From positions 27,196,501-27,260,500 of the forward strand of contig OY821787.1 in the NCBI GenBank assembly GCA_963682175.1: DNA of 64,000 nt, given 5' to 3'. This DNA is from Triglochin maritima (taxonomy: Eukaryota; Streptophyta; Magnoliopsida; Alismatales; Juncaginaceae). Positions within the stretch are counted from its first letter, which is position 1. Each line of letters opens with the position of its first letter. Positions 45,365-56,105 of this stretch are shown here, in pieces. Both the position numbers and the translations under genes were made by a program. A model generated the notes under the pieces. The model had not been told where the DNA came from, did no database searches, and saw nothing but the letters and a program-made list of their open reading frames with translations.

Positions 45365-46772
45365 GTAAACCTCTCTAATCACTCATCAAGCCAATCCACA
45401 TGGTTTCTCAGACCCATGGACTGGAAATGCATTTCGCCCTTGGCTTGGGATAAGGGCTTGGTCAATGGATCAACTGTGTTGTTGTTTGTGTCCACCCATA
45501 ATAGATTTATTTTGCCTTCGTCGATGAAGTCACGTCTGACAAAGTACTTGCGATCCATGTATTTCACTTTGTGGTGTGATTTAGGATCCTTGATTTGCGA
45601 GATAGATGCACTATTGTCGCAAAATAGCTCCATTGGTCCCTCACACGAGGGAACTAGTCCAAGCTCTTCAAGGAACTTCTTAATCCACACTCCTTCCTTG
45701 CTCGCTTCAGAGGCAGCCATTAGTTCTGAGGTGGTGGTTGAGTCGGCCATAGTGGTTTGCTTCCAACTACGCCAACTCACAGCTCCACCATTCAAAAGGA
45801 AGACATATCCTGATTGCGACCTTCTATCTTCGGGATCACTCATGAAACTCACATCCGAGTAGCCTTCGGCTATTAACGCCCTTTGTCCTCCATAAACAAG
45901 AAACTTATCATTGGTCTGGTTAAGGTACCTCAAAATATTCTTGACCGCAGTCCAATGCTTAGGACCTGGGTTGGATTGGTGACGACTTGTCAGTCTTAAG
46001 ATAAAATATGAGACATTGGGTCTTGTGCAAGTCATGGCGTACATGATTGATCCTATTGCCGAAGCTTAAGGAATATCTTTCATGTACTCCAGGTTTTTAC
46101 GTGATTCAGCACATTGAGGCTTCTTGAGAGGCACACCCATACTCATTGGCATATTGCCCTTTTTGGAGTTGTTCATGGTGAACCTTTCCAAGACCTTGTC
46201 AATGTATCGCTATATATCTTGATTCCCAATATGTATTAGGCCTCACCCATGTCTTTCATTAAAAATGCAGATTTCAAAGAACTTCTCATTTGCTCAAGCA
46301 AAAGTCAAGTTCCCATCCATGTCCATCTTCCTCTTGAAAACTCATTTATTTTGAATGGCTTTCTTGCCTTGAGAAAGGTCAACCAAGTTCCACACTTGAT
46401 TATCATACATGGATTCTATTTCGGATTCCTTGACTTTAAACCGTAGTTTGGAGTCCTCTCTTTCCATTGCTTCTTGAAAGGTCAAAGGATCATCAGTATC
46501 TAGTACCATGATCTCATGAAGTCCCAAATACATATCGGGTCTCTTCCTTTCCCTCGTTTACCTTCTATGTTTTTTGGTTCTACGTGCACTTCTCGAACCT
46601 CTTCTTGTGGAATTGGTTTGTGTTCGATTCTCGAACATACACTAGGTAGGGATGATTGACTTTCTCTCACAATTTCTTGTGAGGGTCTCTCACTCACGCT
46701 CCCACAAACCAAAGGAACCTTGGTTGGGCCTTCATGATCTTGAATGTCACCATTCATATCATGATCTTGTAG
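45365..46772 (-). pseudogene. Copia-2 RNase H and shortened reverse transcriptase
   Basis: The minus-strand frame 45379-46044 (221 codons) is a nearly intact RNase H region (DGYSDVSF becomes EGYSDVSF, ADSTTTSELMAASEASKEG, FCDNSASISQIKDPKSH, LLWVDTNNNTVDPLTKPL). Near 46303 the RT core is missing: sequence from the RT end (CTCATTTGCTCAAGC) joins directly to its start (GTCAAGTTCCCATCC). Compared with copia-1, the catalytic YVDD part is gone. 46342-46757 holds the start of RT and the integrase tail. Element D interrupts it at 46777. Confidence 0.8.
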
Positions 46773-46777
46773 AATAT
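46773..46777. repeat. Left target-site duplication of element D (aatat)
   Basis: aatat is repeated at 55314-55318 on the other side of D. Confidence 0.93.
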
Positions 46778-48158
46778 TGTTGAACGTTTTATTTAAACCG
46801 CAAGTGCACGGCCGCGATGAAGCGGTGGCAAGTACGGGTCGTCCTCAGGGAGGTGAGTAGCCTCTTGCTTGTACGAAATCAAGTGGCAAAAATAGGGGGA
46901 AGAAAGTTGTTTATGCTAATCTAGACTACGCTACACTAAGAAGTATGAAATGCGAACGAAACAAACAAACGATGGAATAACAACTAAACTAAGAACAAAG
47001 GAAGAATGCTGGAATACAGAAATGGGAAAACCCCTAAGGGGTGGAGTGAGTGCACACATGCAAAGAGGTGGGTGTAGAATACATTCTTTAAGCACATGAA
47101 GGTGGTGTTTATCAAGCATAGGAAGTGTCTAAATGTTATGGCAAAACCTATCAATCCATTCACCAACTTAGTTGATTAACATTTACATATGCAAGGTGTT
47201 TATTTCAGAACCTAAACAAGCATGAGAGGTGTCTAATCATTTTGGCAAAACTCATCAAGTTATAAATTCTATCCTAAACAAGCAAGCATACATTCATGTT
47301 TAATCAACACATTGAAATTAAAGCATTCATCCCATTCTCTAATGCATGTATGTACATCTACTCCACCCCCCAAAGGGGATGAAACTACTCACTAAACATT
47401 ACACTAATTATTAAACTAAACAAAGAAAACATATTAACTAAGCTAATAAAACTAATGAAATGAGATTAAGCAAAGCAAAACAAGAAACATAAAACAAACA
47501 ACATAATAAAGAAAACTTGTATTAAAATGACTCACATTAAAAGTAGCATCCTCCTACTTTAGTGTGTGCTTCAAGGCCTCACTTCTAGTAGGAAGAATAG
47601 CCACTTAAAATATGGAGTGATTACAATGGAAGGTGAAGAGTTCTATTTATAGCCATGGAAAAAGGCAAACCGGGACAATCCCCTGATGTGGGACTAAACA
47701 GATACCAAAAATAGCCTAAACATCTTCTAATACATGTGCTGGAGAAATTTGAGCGGATTTGGGCCAAAATGGACCGCCAATTAGCGGTCTATATGGTTCA
47801 GATCCTGCTCATTTTTGTTTTGGGCTTTTCTTTCTGGTATTGTTGGTCTTTGATGCTGTTACTTGACTTGTTGGAGCTCCGACCCGAATCGAATTGGTAA
47901 AATACTCTCCATGATGGTGTGGAGTATTCTGTTTTGCTCTTAGGTCCTTCTGTCTTGCAATCAGGTCCTTCTCCCTTGCATCTTGGTCCCTAGATCTCAC
48001 AATTCAGTCCTTTTTCCCAGCTTTTGGGTCCTTTTATGCTTCATCTCTTCAAACCTATTTATTCCTGAAAACTAAACATAAAACTCATGACATAGCATTG
48101 TTTAGGTGAAAGATAATGGATATAAGATACAAATATGAGCATGAAATGATGTCAATCA
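46778..48158 (-). mobile_element. 3' LTR of element D
   Basis: TG...CA ends. The GGTCC ladder has steps at 47943, 47964, 47985, 48006 and 48027, exactly 21 bases each. Palindrome ACCGCCAATTAGCGGT is at 47773-47788, TATA (minus) at 47644-47651, and two copies of a GCATAGGAAGTGTCTAAATG-type repeat lie at 47110-47260. Confidence 0.93.
47943..48031 (-). repeat. Exact 21-bp ladder in the D 3' LTR
   Basis: Five GGTCC/AGTCC motifs (minus strand GGACC/GGACT) are spaced exactly 21 bases apart. The 5' LTR repeats the pattern at 55098, 55119, 55140, 55161 and 55182. The bases between share TTGCA at a fixed phase in most steps. Confidence 0.85.
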
Positions 48159-48174
48159 AATACCCCCACACCTA
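48159..48174 (-). other. Polypurine tract of element D
   Basis: The minus strand reads TAGGTGTGGGGGTATT directly before the 3' LTR. Confidence 0.88.
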
Positions 48175-49746
48175 ACTTTTGCTAGTCCCGAGCAAAACAA
48201 AGAAAGAGAAAGGCATGCGAAAAACAAGAAATCCTAACTCACTTTCGTAGGAATCACGGTTGAACTTAGCACGTGCAACAAGCTGTTAAACCTCCTTGTC
48301 GCCAAGGAGGAGGAGTGTTGTCTCCTGAGGGTTTTTAGCGGATATACCCACAAAATCCGAACAAGATGCATTATTCAATCTAGCTACACGACTCGTTGGA
48401 CTCATATTGTCGATCATGGGACGCGGTAATACTACGGGTCGACTCTATATATGTAATCCGTCCACACACCTAGCCTAATGAGTTATTCGTGAAAGTTAGT
48501 CAAGGACTTAAGTGAAAGACATGAGCAACCTTAACTTCTGAATGTGATACAATGTGTAAAGTCCATTTTGGTTCTTATTTGACTCTTTTTTTTCTTTTTC
48601 TTTGGAGCATTTTATTTGTTGGTGTTTGATTCTCCCAAGGTCAGGTTTCGTGCATCATTGCCTATGAGGACTTACACTAACACGTACACCTTCCCCCAAA
48701 TCTCCACATAGGGCGATCCCTACCACCCGTGTAACGGGAGTTCGGTCGGCGCATCCCAAGTCAGATGACTCGAAAGCACCAGGCACAAAGTCCCCTCAGA
48801 CCTACTTTCCCGAGTGATAGGAGCCGTGCGAGAAGAGAGAACACCACTTATTTATCTATATGGGAACCAAAACCCCTACACTTAAGTTTCACAAAAAGAG
48901 ATTAAGGGCCCTCGACTACGACAGACTTCCTTATACTCACAAACACGAATTATTTGACTCACTAGGGTCAGGGTGGACTTCTTTAAATGTTTGAGTACTG
49001 AAACCCTATGATTACACGCCCCCTGAGGGAAAACCAGGGTGCATCCTAACGACTCGACAAGACCTAAAGCCAATAAACTAGAAATCCTAATGCATCAAGT
49101 TCAAGACAATTTTGGGAGCTTTCTTTTTACTTTGCCTCTCAACGGTTTTGCACATGCTAAACACACGCAAAACCCACAAAAACATTTTCTTTCACAAACA
49201 CATGAAGATTTTGAAAGAAATGTGAAAACTTTGAAGCACTCGGCAAGCAAAAGAAGACAAGTCACCCAAGGATCATGGCAAACAGATATATCAATATTAA
49301 ATGCGGCACACTAACATGACCCTAGCAGTACAAACAAAAGAAAATAAAACTAAAGGAAAAGGACTCGACTATGTACACACGTAAAACACCCCCACACCTA
49401 CTTCATGCATTGTCCTCAATGAATGTGAACAAGATACTACATGGATACATGCATGAAAAAGGAAAGATCTCACCAACATGAAGTACAAAGGGACGTTCAG
49501 GGTCATGTTGATGGACACAAACCCAAATTCCCTCAAAACCTGTGAGAAGCTGAAGAAGGGAGATAAATACGTGAAGAGATTGGGCCCAAGTACACAAGGG
49601 TTGGGGCCCACAACAATCGATGCTCACTGAAGGAGTCTTTTATTACACACTTCTTCTTTTTTTGTTGTTCTTTTTGTTGTTTTTTCCTTTTTTTTTCTTT
49701 TTTTAAAGATATATACATCAACCAAGATATTCTCATAATCATTTGG
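48175..49746 (-). other. 3' noncoding block of element D with conserved hairpins
   Basis: In minus-strand order: second purine tract (49388-49400), stem CCCTG/CAGGG (49021-49039), CGAGTC-ATCT-GACTTG (48757-48772), perfect 8-bp stem with GCGA loop CCTCCTTGGCGACAAGGAGG (48291-48310), and the GTTGCAC stem with one mismatch (48259-48279). T-rich low-complexity sequence fills 49640-49710. No open frame matches between elements, so it appears noncoding. Confidence 0.7.
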
Positions 49747-52700
49747 TCAAGGAACATCAAATGAGAACATCAAGTCAGGAGGACCAGAGACTTGCCGAGA
49801 TGGGCAAACTCCACTGGTACTCTGAGGTGTCATGAGGGGTGAAAGGTCAAAGCTGAAAGGCTCGAACCCCTCATGATATTGGTCAGGTGTGGGCAACAAA
49901 GAATGAAGTTGTCTTGCCTCACTAGGGTTTAATTGCTCATCGAAGAAAACCCTCCAACCAATAGGCGGGTGCATCGGAATGAGTTCCTCAAGCTCATTCG
50001 ATGGATGCAGCAGACCTGCATCACTAAGAATGGGGCTTCTCCCCAGGTCATCCAACAAGGACCTCCCACCATCATTTAGATCATCAAGCATAAGCTCGGT
50101 CATAGGTGGGTCCTTGTTGGAGTCAATATGAAGCTCAAATGGCTCAATGGCCATGGGACATGAGGTAGAGACACCTTCTGGTATAGGCATATGATGAGGT
50201 GTCTCACTAGTACTCTCAACTGAATCATGCAACGAACACTCCCTTTGGACATTCATGTTCGAGGCCAGCTCACTCTGTTGCATTGCGAAGACAAGCAATG
50301 AGTTTTCGCTGGGCCCACGAACATTCTCAATGGGTTGCATTGGGGTTAGGGGTGTTCGTTGATTTTGTGGTGCTTTCTCCAATTGGCGGTTGAGATTTAG
50401 ATTTAAAGGTTCATCCATGGGTTCCTGTTGCCTACCAGAGTTGAACACATGAAACTCGGCACTCATGTTACCGAATGAGAGCTTCATGAGACCATTTCTA
50501 CAATTAATCAAGGCATTGGAGGTTGCCAGAAATGGTCTACCCAAAATCAAAGGTATTTGAGAGTGGGTGTTCGCAACAGGATTGGTATCGAGGACAACAA
50601 AATCGACTGGAAATATAAAATCTCCAACTTTGATAAGCACGTCCTCGATAATCCCCATGGGAATACGAATGGATCTATCTGCCAGTTGGAGGGTGATCTT
50701 AGTTGGTTTCAATTCTCCCAAGTTCAACTGTTGATAAACAGAGAATGGGAGGAGGTTGACCGCCGATCCTAAATCAAGCAAAACATTGCTCAGTCTAGTG
50801 TCCCCTATCGTACACTGAATAGTAGGACACCCAGGGTCCTTGTATTTTGTGTAGGTGGGATTGGACAAAAGTGAGCTGATATTTGCAGCCAAGAATGCTT
50901 TCTTAGGAACATTGGTCTTCCTCTTGGTTGTGCAGAGATCCTTCAACACTTTGGCATATTGAGGTATTTGTTGGATGACATCCAACAAGGGGATGTTAAC
51001 CTTTACTTGCTTAAACACCTCTACTATCTTGTCCATGTTGTCACTCTGCTTTTTGGTTAACCTACTTGGATAGGGAGCTTTTGGCAGGTAGGTTTTCTGC
51101 TGTGCCTGAGAAGAAAGCTTTGGTGTATTACCCTCACCCTCAGCTTCTTCTTCACCACCATTCCCACTGAGGGGCTGCATAGATGGTGGTGGGTGTGGCA
51201 AGGAAATGTGATTGTCAACCTGTTTTCCATTCCTTAAGGTCACAATGGAATTGACATGGTGAACAGGTTCCTCCACATGGTTCACTTGCCTCCCCCGAGG
51301 TACCACATTCTCATTTTGCATTTGTTGTTGTTGGTACATGCGGGGGTTAGCCTCAGGCTGGCTAGGAATAGACCATTTTTCTCTTTCATGTACAGACTGA
51401 GCCAATTGGCCCATCTGAAGCTCTAGTGATTTGATGGTCTGCAGACTTGAAGTGAGAACTTGACTAGTGGTAGACATAAAAATTTTCATTGAGTTTTCAA
51501 GTCCACGAGTCAAGGTCTCAAGCGAATTGAATCGGGTTTCCATATTATTGGAATTTAGGAAACCCGATTGATTGGTGGTTTGTGCTTGGGATGACTGATA
51601 GGAATGTGCATGCATGGGAGGTTGGTGTGATTGGTAAGGTGGTCTAGAGGAGTTTGAAGGACCACCCGGGGCATTATTTTGGTTCCATGAAAAATTGGGG
51701 TGGTTCCTCCATCCAGGGTTATAAGATGATGAGTATGGGTCATTCCTAGCTCTGTCATAGATGGCGTTGACACGTTCCATCTCAGGAGGAATGGACTCAC
51801 ACTCGCTCTCTACATGACCTATCCTACCACATGAATGACAGGGAACTGGACCAGATGTGGACATGTGAGGTGCACTTTGTTTGTTTTGGAGCTCAATCGA
51901 ATCCATACGGCGCATTAAGGCCGCCATGCGTGCCTCGGTGGCCGTAGTGGTATCGATAGCAAATGCGGAACCCGATCTAGTTGAGTTTGCATTCGCGATC
52001 CTCGCTCCTATACTAGATGATGCAGGTGGTTCCCTCACACTCTCCCATTGCATGGTTTTCTCAGCGAGGTCTTCTAGGAAGGCCCATGCCTTCCTTTCAT
52101 CCTTTCCCAAGAACTCTCCTTGACACATGGACTCAAGGAGCGTTCTGGACGGGATGTGAAGACCCTCATACACAATCTGACAAAGATGCCACAACTCAAA
52201 GCCATGGTGAGGGCACGAGGATAGTAGCTCTTTGAACCTCTCAAGATATGCATGAAATGGTTCGGTCTCATGTTGATAGAACGAATTGATTTCGTTCCTC
52301 AATTTTTGAGTCTGATGATTAGGAAAGTACTTCTTGAGGAATGCAGATTGAAACTCATCCCAAGTCCTAAAGGAATTCGCCTGGTTGCTGTACAACCACT
52401 TCTTGGCGTCATCCTTTAGTGCAAAAGGAACGAGCCTAAGATGGATGGAGTCTGTGCTAAGTTGTTGCAGCATGAACATAGCACAGACCTCCTCAAATTC
52501 CCTAAGAAAGATATAGGGGTCACCTTTCCCAGTGAAATGAGGGAGCATGGAAATGAATTGAGGTTTAACCTCAAAATGGTTCCCATTAGCCTCTAGTAAT
52601 ACGATGCATGAGGGTAGAGATGTACGGCTCGGGTAGCATCGATCACGAAGAGGTATGGGAACGACAACTGGAAGCACTGGTCGAACAGGTGGGTCCAGCA

Positions 52701-52962
52701 ACTGCTCCTCCTCACGGAAATTAGCAGCCATTGAACCCGGACTGCGTGTGACACGAGAGCAGGAAGGTGTCGAGAAATCGATAACCGAAGCCGAATTGAC
52801 AACGCTCCTCGTCAAACCACCACTCTCGTCTCGTGTCCACGAAAGCATGCACAACGGTGCACACACACAACCACAACTCTTTTTTTTTCTTTTTTTTTCA
52901 AGGAATGTACGTAGGGGAGAAGACGGGGGAACACAGGAGAGAAAGAATGACTCAGGAGACAA
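49747..52962 (-). CDS. Gag-protease polyprotein of element D, 1071 aa, intact
   Basis: One frame from ATG (52960-52962) to TGA. Later Met residues at 39 and 78 are possible starts, and the ~75-residue head is not shared with A. Residues ~125-310 are the Retrotrans_gag capsid domain (KKWLYSNQ, FLKKYFPNHQTQKLRNE, PFHAYLERFKELL). A CCHC knuckle occupies 375-388 (CHSCGRIGH, then EC). A helical segment with VHEREK follows near 520. The retropepsin-like domain has DLGS at 730-733 and ILGRPF near 805. Residues ~944-1071 form a module shared with B and C (HIDSNKDPP, DDLGRSPIL, PIGWRVFFDEQLNPS, TPDQYHEGFEPFSFDLSPL) with no family I know. It would build particles in the cytoplasm. No pol frame follows. 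Confidence 0.9.
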   Translation of the reverse strand: MSPESFFLSCVPPSSPLRTFLEKKRKKKSCGCVCAPLCMLSWTRDESGGLTRSVVNSASVIDFSTPSCSRVTRSPGSMAANFREEEQLLDPPVRPVLPVVVPIPLRDRCYPSRTSLPSCIVLLEANGNHFEVKPQFISMLPHFTGKGDPYIFLREFEEVCAMFMLQQLSTDSIHLRLVPFALKDDAKKWLYSNQANSFRTWDEFQSAFLKKYFPNHQTQKLRNEINSFYQHETEPFHAYLERFKELLSSCPHHGFELWHLCQIVYEGLHIPSRTLLESMCQGEFLGKDERKAWAFLEDLAEKTMQWESVREPPASSSIGARIANANSTRSGSAFAIDTTTATEARMAALMRRMDSIELQNKQSAPHMSTSGPVPCHSCGRIGHVESECESIPPEMERVNAIYDRARNDPYSSSYNPGWRNHPNFSWNQNNAPGGPSNSSRPPYQSHQPPMHAHSYQSSQAQTTNQSGFLNSNNMETRFNSLETLTRGLENSMKIFMSTTSQVLTSSLQTIKSLELQMGQLAQSVHEREKWSIPSQPEANPRMYQQQQMQNENVVPRGRQVNHVEEPVHHVNSIVTLRNGKQVDNHISLPHPPPSMQPLSGNGGEEEAEGEGNTPKLSSQAQQKTYLPKAPYPSRLTKKQSDNMDKIVEVFKQVKVNIPLLDVIQQIPQYAKVLKDLCTTKRKTNVPKKAFLAANISSLLSNPTYTKYKDPGCPTIQCTIGDTRLSNVLLDLGSAVNLLPFSVYQQLNLGELKPTKITLQLADRSIRIPMGIIEDVLIKVGDFIFPVDFVVLDTNPVANTHSQIPLILGRPFLATSNALINCRNGLMKLSFGNMSAEFHVFNSGRQQEPMDEPLNLNLNRQLEKAPQNQRTPLTPMQPIENVRGPSENSLLVFAMQQSELASNMNVQRECSLHDSVESTSETPHHMPIPEGVSTSCPMAIEPFELHIDSNKDPPMTELMLDDLNDGGRSLLDDLGRSPILSDAGLLHPSNELEELIPMHPPIGWRVFFDEQLNPSEARQLHSLLPTPDQYHEGFEPFSFDLSPLMTPQSTSGVCPSRQVSGPPDLMFSFDVP

Positions 52963-53908
52963 AGGAAGAAGTCCTTATGCTACGGCGGATGGGTACAGGT
53001 AGAAGCACACAAGCAAACAAGGCTCAAGCAATCCTAAGGTTGCTATAGGTCCTTACAGCTAGACGACGCCTAACTACGAGGTCACACGGCCTCAACACGC
53101 CTCACCTCCCTACAACGAGGACCACAAAGCCCAGCAAGTGAGCTAAGATCCGGGGATCTCGTCTCTCCTACTATCGACAAAGTGGGCAACGCTGATCAGG
53201 TCATGACGGTCGGGACCGGATCACTCTCCTAATGCGTCCAAGATCCTTAGGGCCAATGTCTACTTGATTTTAAAATTAGGCTCTTGATTAGTGTGGTTTT
53301 TGGGGCGAAGGAAAGGGTGATGAAATCCCCCACCGTATCTTTTATGGGACAACCCCTCCTTAGTAGCGTTTTGGAGTCGTAAATCTAGCAATCAACACTC
53401 CAAACAACGCTCAACTCACACTTGTTGCAATGCACTTCCTACTAACTAATGCATGTTCATACGAAATGCATGAATGAGAGTAGAAGGTGCGTACCTCACG
53501 CCAGCTCTCAGCAACAGAAAATAAAGCTAAGATAAAAGACAATCTAAGTGCCTAAGTCACATACATGATGCATGGCCTAAACAAAAAGAATGCCTAATCT
53601 TTTGCTTTGAGTTTTAGGGTCCAAGTTGCTTAAAGGAGGTTTGATTATTGATCTGGGAACGAACTATAAGTCGAAACATGCCAAATTGAGTCCCAGATTA
53701 CTAGATCAATTAGAGCAACAACACAAAGAAATTAGAAGATGAGAAGAGCTCACCAGACCGCTGATTGGCGGTCTGAAGTGCTCAGATCGTCTTGAAATTC
53801 TCCAGTAGCCTACACTTACTATTCCCAATCTCCTGAAACAAAGACAAACTACAAAAAAAACAAATTAAATCCACTCGAATCGTCCAAACAAGAGTCTGGA
53901 CTGGCACC
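52963..53908 (-). other. Leader of element D
   Basis: Noncoding stretch between primer site and gag. It contains an ACCGCTGATTGGCGGT palindrome (53758-53773), ~160 bases from the LTR as in B, and blocks at about 53040-53350 that match the B leader, including the GACGACGCCTAACTACGAGG and GGGGGATTTCATCA-type strings. Confidence 0.6.
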
Positions 53909-53926
53909 TCCCCGGCAACGGCGCCA
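53909..53926 (-). other. Primer-binding site of element D (tRNA-Asp)
   Basis: The minus strand reads TGGCGCCGTTGCCGGGGA, six bases from the 5' LTR end, identical to that of B. Confidence 0.92.
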
Positions 53927-53932
53927 AAAACT

Positions 53933-55313
53933 TGTTGAACGTTTTATTTAAACCACAAGTGCACGGCCGCGATGAAGCGGTGGCAAGTACGGCTCGTCCT
54001 CAGGGAGGTGAGTAGCCTCTTGCTTGTACGAAATCAAGTGGCAAAAATAGGGGGAAGAAAGTTGTTTATGCTAATCTAGACTACGCTACACTAAGAAGTA
54101 TGAAATGCGAACGAAACAAACAAACGATGGAATAACAACTAAACTAAGAACAAAGGAAGAATGCTGGAATACAGAAATGGGAAAACCCCTAAGGGGTGGA
54201 GTGAGTGCACACATGCAAAGAGGTGGGTGTAGAATACATTCTTTAAGCACATGAAGGTGGTGTTTATCAAGCATAGGAAGTGTCTAAATGTTATGGCAAA
54301 ACCTATCAATCCATTCACCAACTTAGTTGATTAACATTTACATATGCAAGGTGTTTATTTCAGAACCTAAACAAGCATGAGAGGTGTCTAATCATTTTGG
54401 CAAAACTCATCAAGTTATAAATTCTATCCTAAACAAGCAAGCATACATTCATGTTTAATCAACACATTGAAATTAAAGCATTCATCCCATTCTCTAATGC
54501 ATGTATGTACATCTACTCCACCCCCCAAAGGGGATGAAACTACTCACTAAACATTACACTAATTATTAAACTAAACAAAGAAAGCATATTAACTAAGCTA
54601 ATAAAACTAATGAAATGAGATTAAGCAAAGCAAAACAAGAAACATAAAACAAACAACATAATAAAGAAAACTTGTATTAAAATGACTCACATTAAAAGTA
54701 GCATCCTCCTACTTTAATGTGTGCTTCAAGGCCTCACTTCTAGTAGGAAGAATAGCCACTTAAAATATGGAGTGATTACAATGGAAGGTGAAGAGTTCTA
54801 TTTATAGCCATGGAAAAAGGCAAACCGGGATAATCCCCTGATGTGGGACTAAACAGATACCAAAAATAGCCTAAGCATCCTCTAATACATGTGCTGGAGA
54901 AATTTGAGCGGATTTGGGCCAAAATGGACCGCCAATTAGCGGTCTATATGGTTCAGATCCTGCTCATTTTTGTTTTGGGCTTTTCTTTCTGGTATTGTTG
55001 GTCTTTGATGCTGTTACTTGACTTGTTGGAGCTCCGACCCGAATCGAATTGGTAAAATACTCCCCATGATGGTGTGGAGTATTCTGTTTTGCTCTTAGGT
55101 CCTTCTGTCTTGCAATCAGGTCCTTCTCCCTTGCATCTTGGTCCCTAGATCTCACAATTCAGTCCTTTTTCCCAGTTTTTGTGTCCTTTTATGCTTCATC
55201 TCTTCAAACCTATTTATTCCTGAAAACTAAACATAAAACTCGTGACATAGCATTGTTTAGGTGAAAGATAATGGATATAAGATACAAATATGAGCATGAA
55301 ATGATGTCAATCA
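53933..55313 (-). mobile_element. 5' LTR of element D
   Basis: It has the same length as the 3' LTR, with about eleven substitutions and no indels seen. TATA (minus) is at 54799-54806. It ends at 55313, followed by the TSD aatat. Confidence 0.93.
54799..54806 (-). promoter_or_regulatory. TATA box of element D 5' LTR
   Basis: The minus strand reads TATAAATA in the shared context GGCTATAAATAGAACTCT, so it is the likely promoter of this recently active copy. Confidence 0.7.
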
Positions 55314-55318
55314 AATAT

Positions 55319-56105
55319 CTTGACTTTCCTCAAGCACAACTCTACTCCCACTACTTTTAATTCTTTCCATAAATTCTTTTTCTATGAATACAGCATCCCT
55401 CTCTACAATCACTCGATTGGAGGTTATATGCCAAAAGTAGTATCCTCTTGTCTCACAAGGATAACCTATGAAGAAACATTTATCCACTTTTGGTTAAAGT
55501 TTGGTCGACATCAATCTCTTGATGTAGGCCTCACAACCCCAAATCTTGAGAAAATTGAGTTTAGGTGTTTTACCACTCCATAGCTCATAGGGCATTTTCT
55601 CTATGGATTTGGATGGAACATTATTTAGTGTGTAAGCTACAGCTTCTAGTGCATAACTCCAAAAGTAAAACGGCAATTCAGCTTGACTCCTCAATGATTG
55701 AACCATGTCGAGCAATGTCCTATTCCTCCTTTTGGATACCCCACTCCACTGAGGTGTACCAGGAGGGGTGAGTTGTGCCACAATACCACACTCCATTAGG
55801 AATGAGTCAAATTCGGTACTTAAGTACTCACCTACACGATCCGTTCATAGATATTTGATTTTCTTGTTGAGTTGGTTCTCTACTTCATTCTTTAATTCTT
55901 TGAACTTGTTAAAGGATTCACTTTTGTTTCTCTTTAGATAAATATAGCCATAAGGACTATAGTTATCCGTGAACCTAATGAAGTACCTAAAACCGTCTCT
56001 TGCACTTGTAGTCATCGGACCACATACATCGGAATGTATCAAATCCAACAAGTTATTCGCTCTCAGACCTTTCTTCTTGAACAACCTCTTGGTCATTTTG
56101 CCCAT
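55319..56105 (-). pseudogene. Copia-2 integrase
   Basis: Minus strand: 55845-56105 has NLLDLIHSDVCGPM with the first catalytic Asp; 55494-55796 has TPPGTPQWSGVSKRRN, where the usual catalytic Glu of GVxER is Lys. The segment carrying the second Asp (around 55840) contains a stop. The region after the core (YELWSGKTPKLNFLKIWGC) is well kept. Element D interrupts the gene at 55313. Confidence 0.82.

Larger units (their letters stand above)
46778..55313 (-). mobile_element. Element D: complete, young gag-pro-only LTR retrotransposon
   Basis: LTRs are 53933-55313 (5') and 46778-48158 (3'), both 1381 bases, with a tRNA-Asp primer site, a purine tract and the TSD aatat. By eye the LTRs differ at about eleven places (~0.8%). 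The interior encodes one 1071-codon gag-pro frame and otherwise only conserved noncoding blocks; RT, RNase H and integrase are absent. It is inserted in copia-2 in the same orientation. As a recent insertion without its own pol it must have been mobilised in trans. Confidence 0.95.

Noticed and set aside
46931..47166. Two ~60-codon frames repeated at 54086-54321
   Set aside because: They lie in the two D LTRs and are duplicated only because the LTRs are.
48175..49746. Possible env-like or extra gene between gag-pro and the 3' LTR
   Set aside because: No frame above about 90 codons is shared by A, B, C and D at matching positions, and no transmembrane or signal segments appear.
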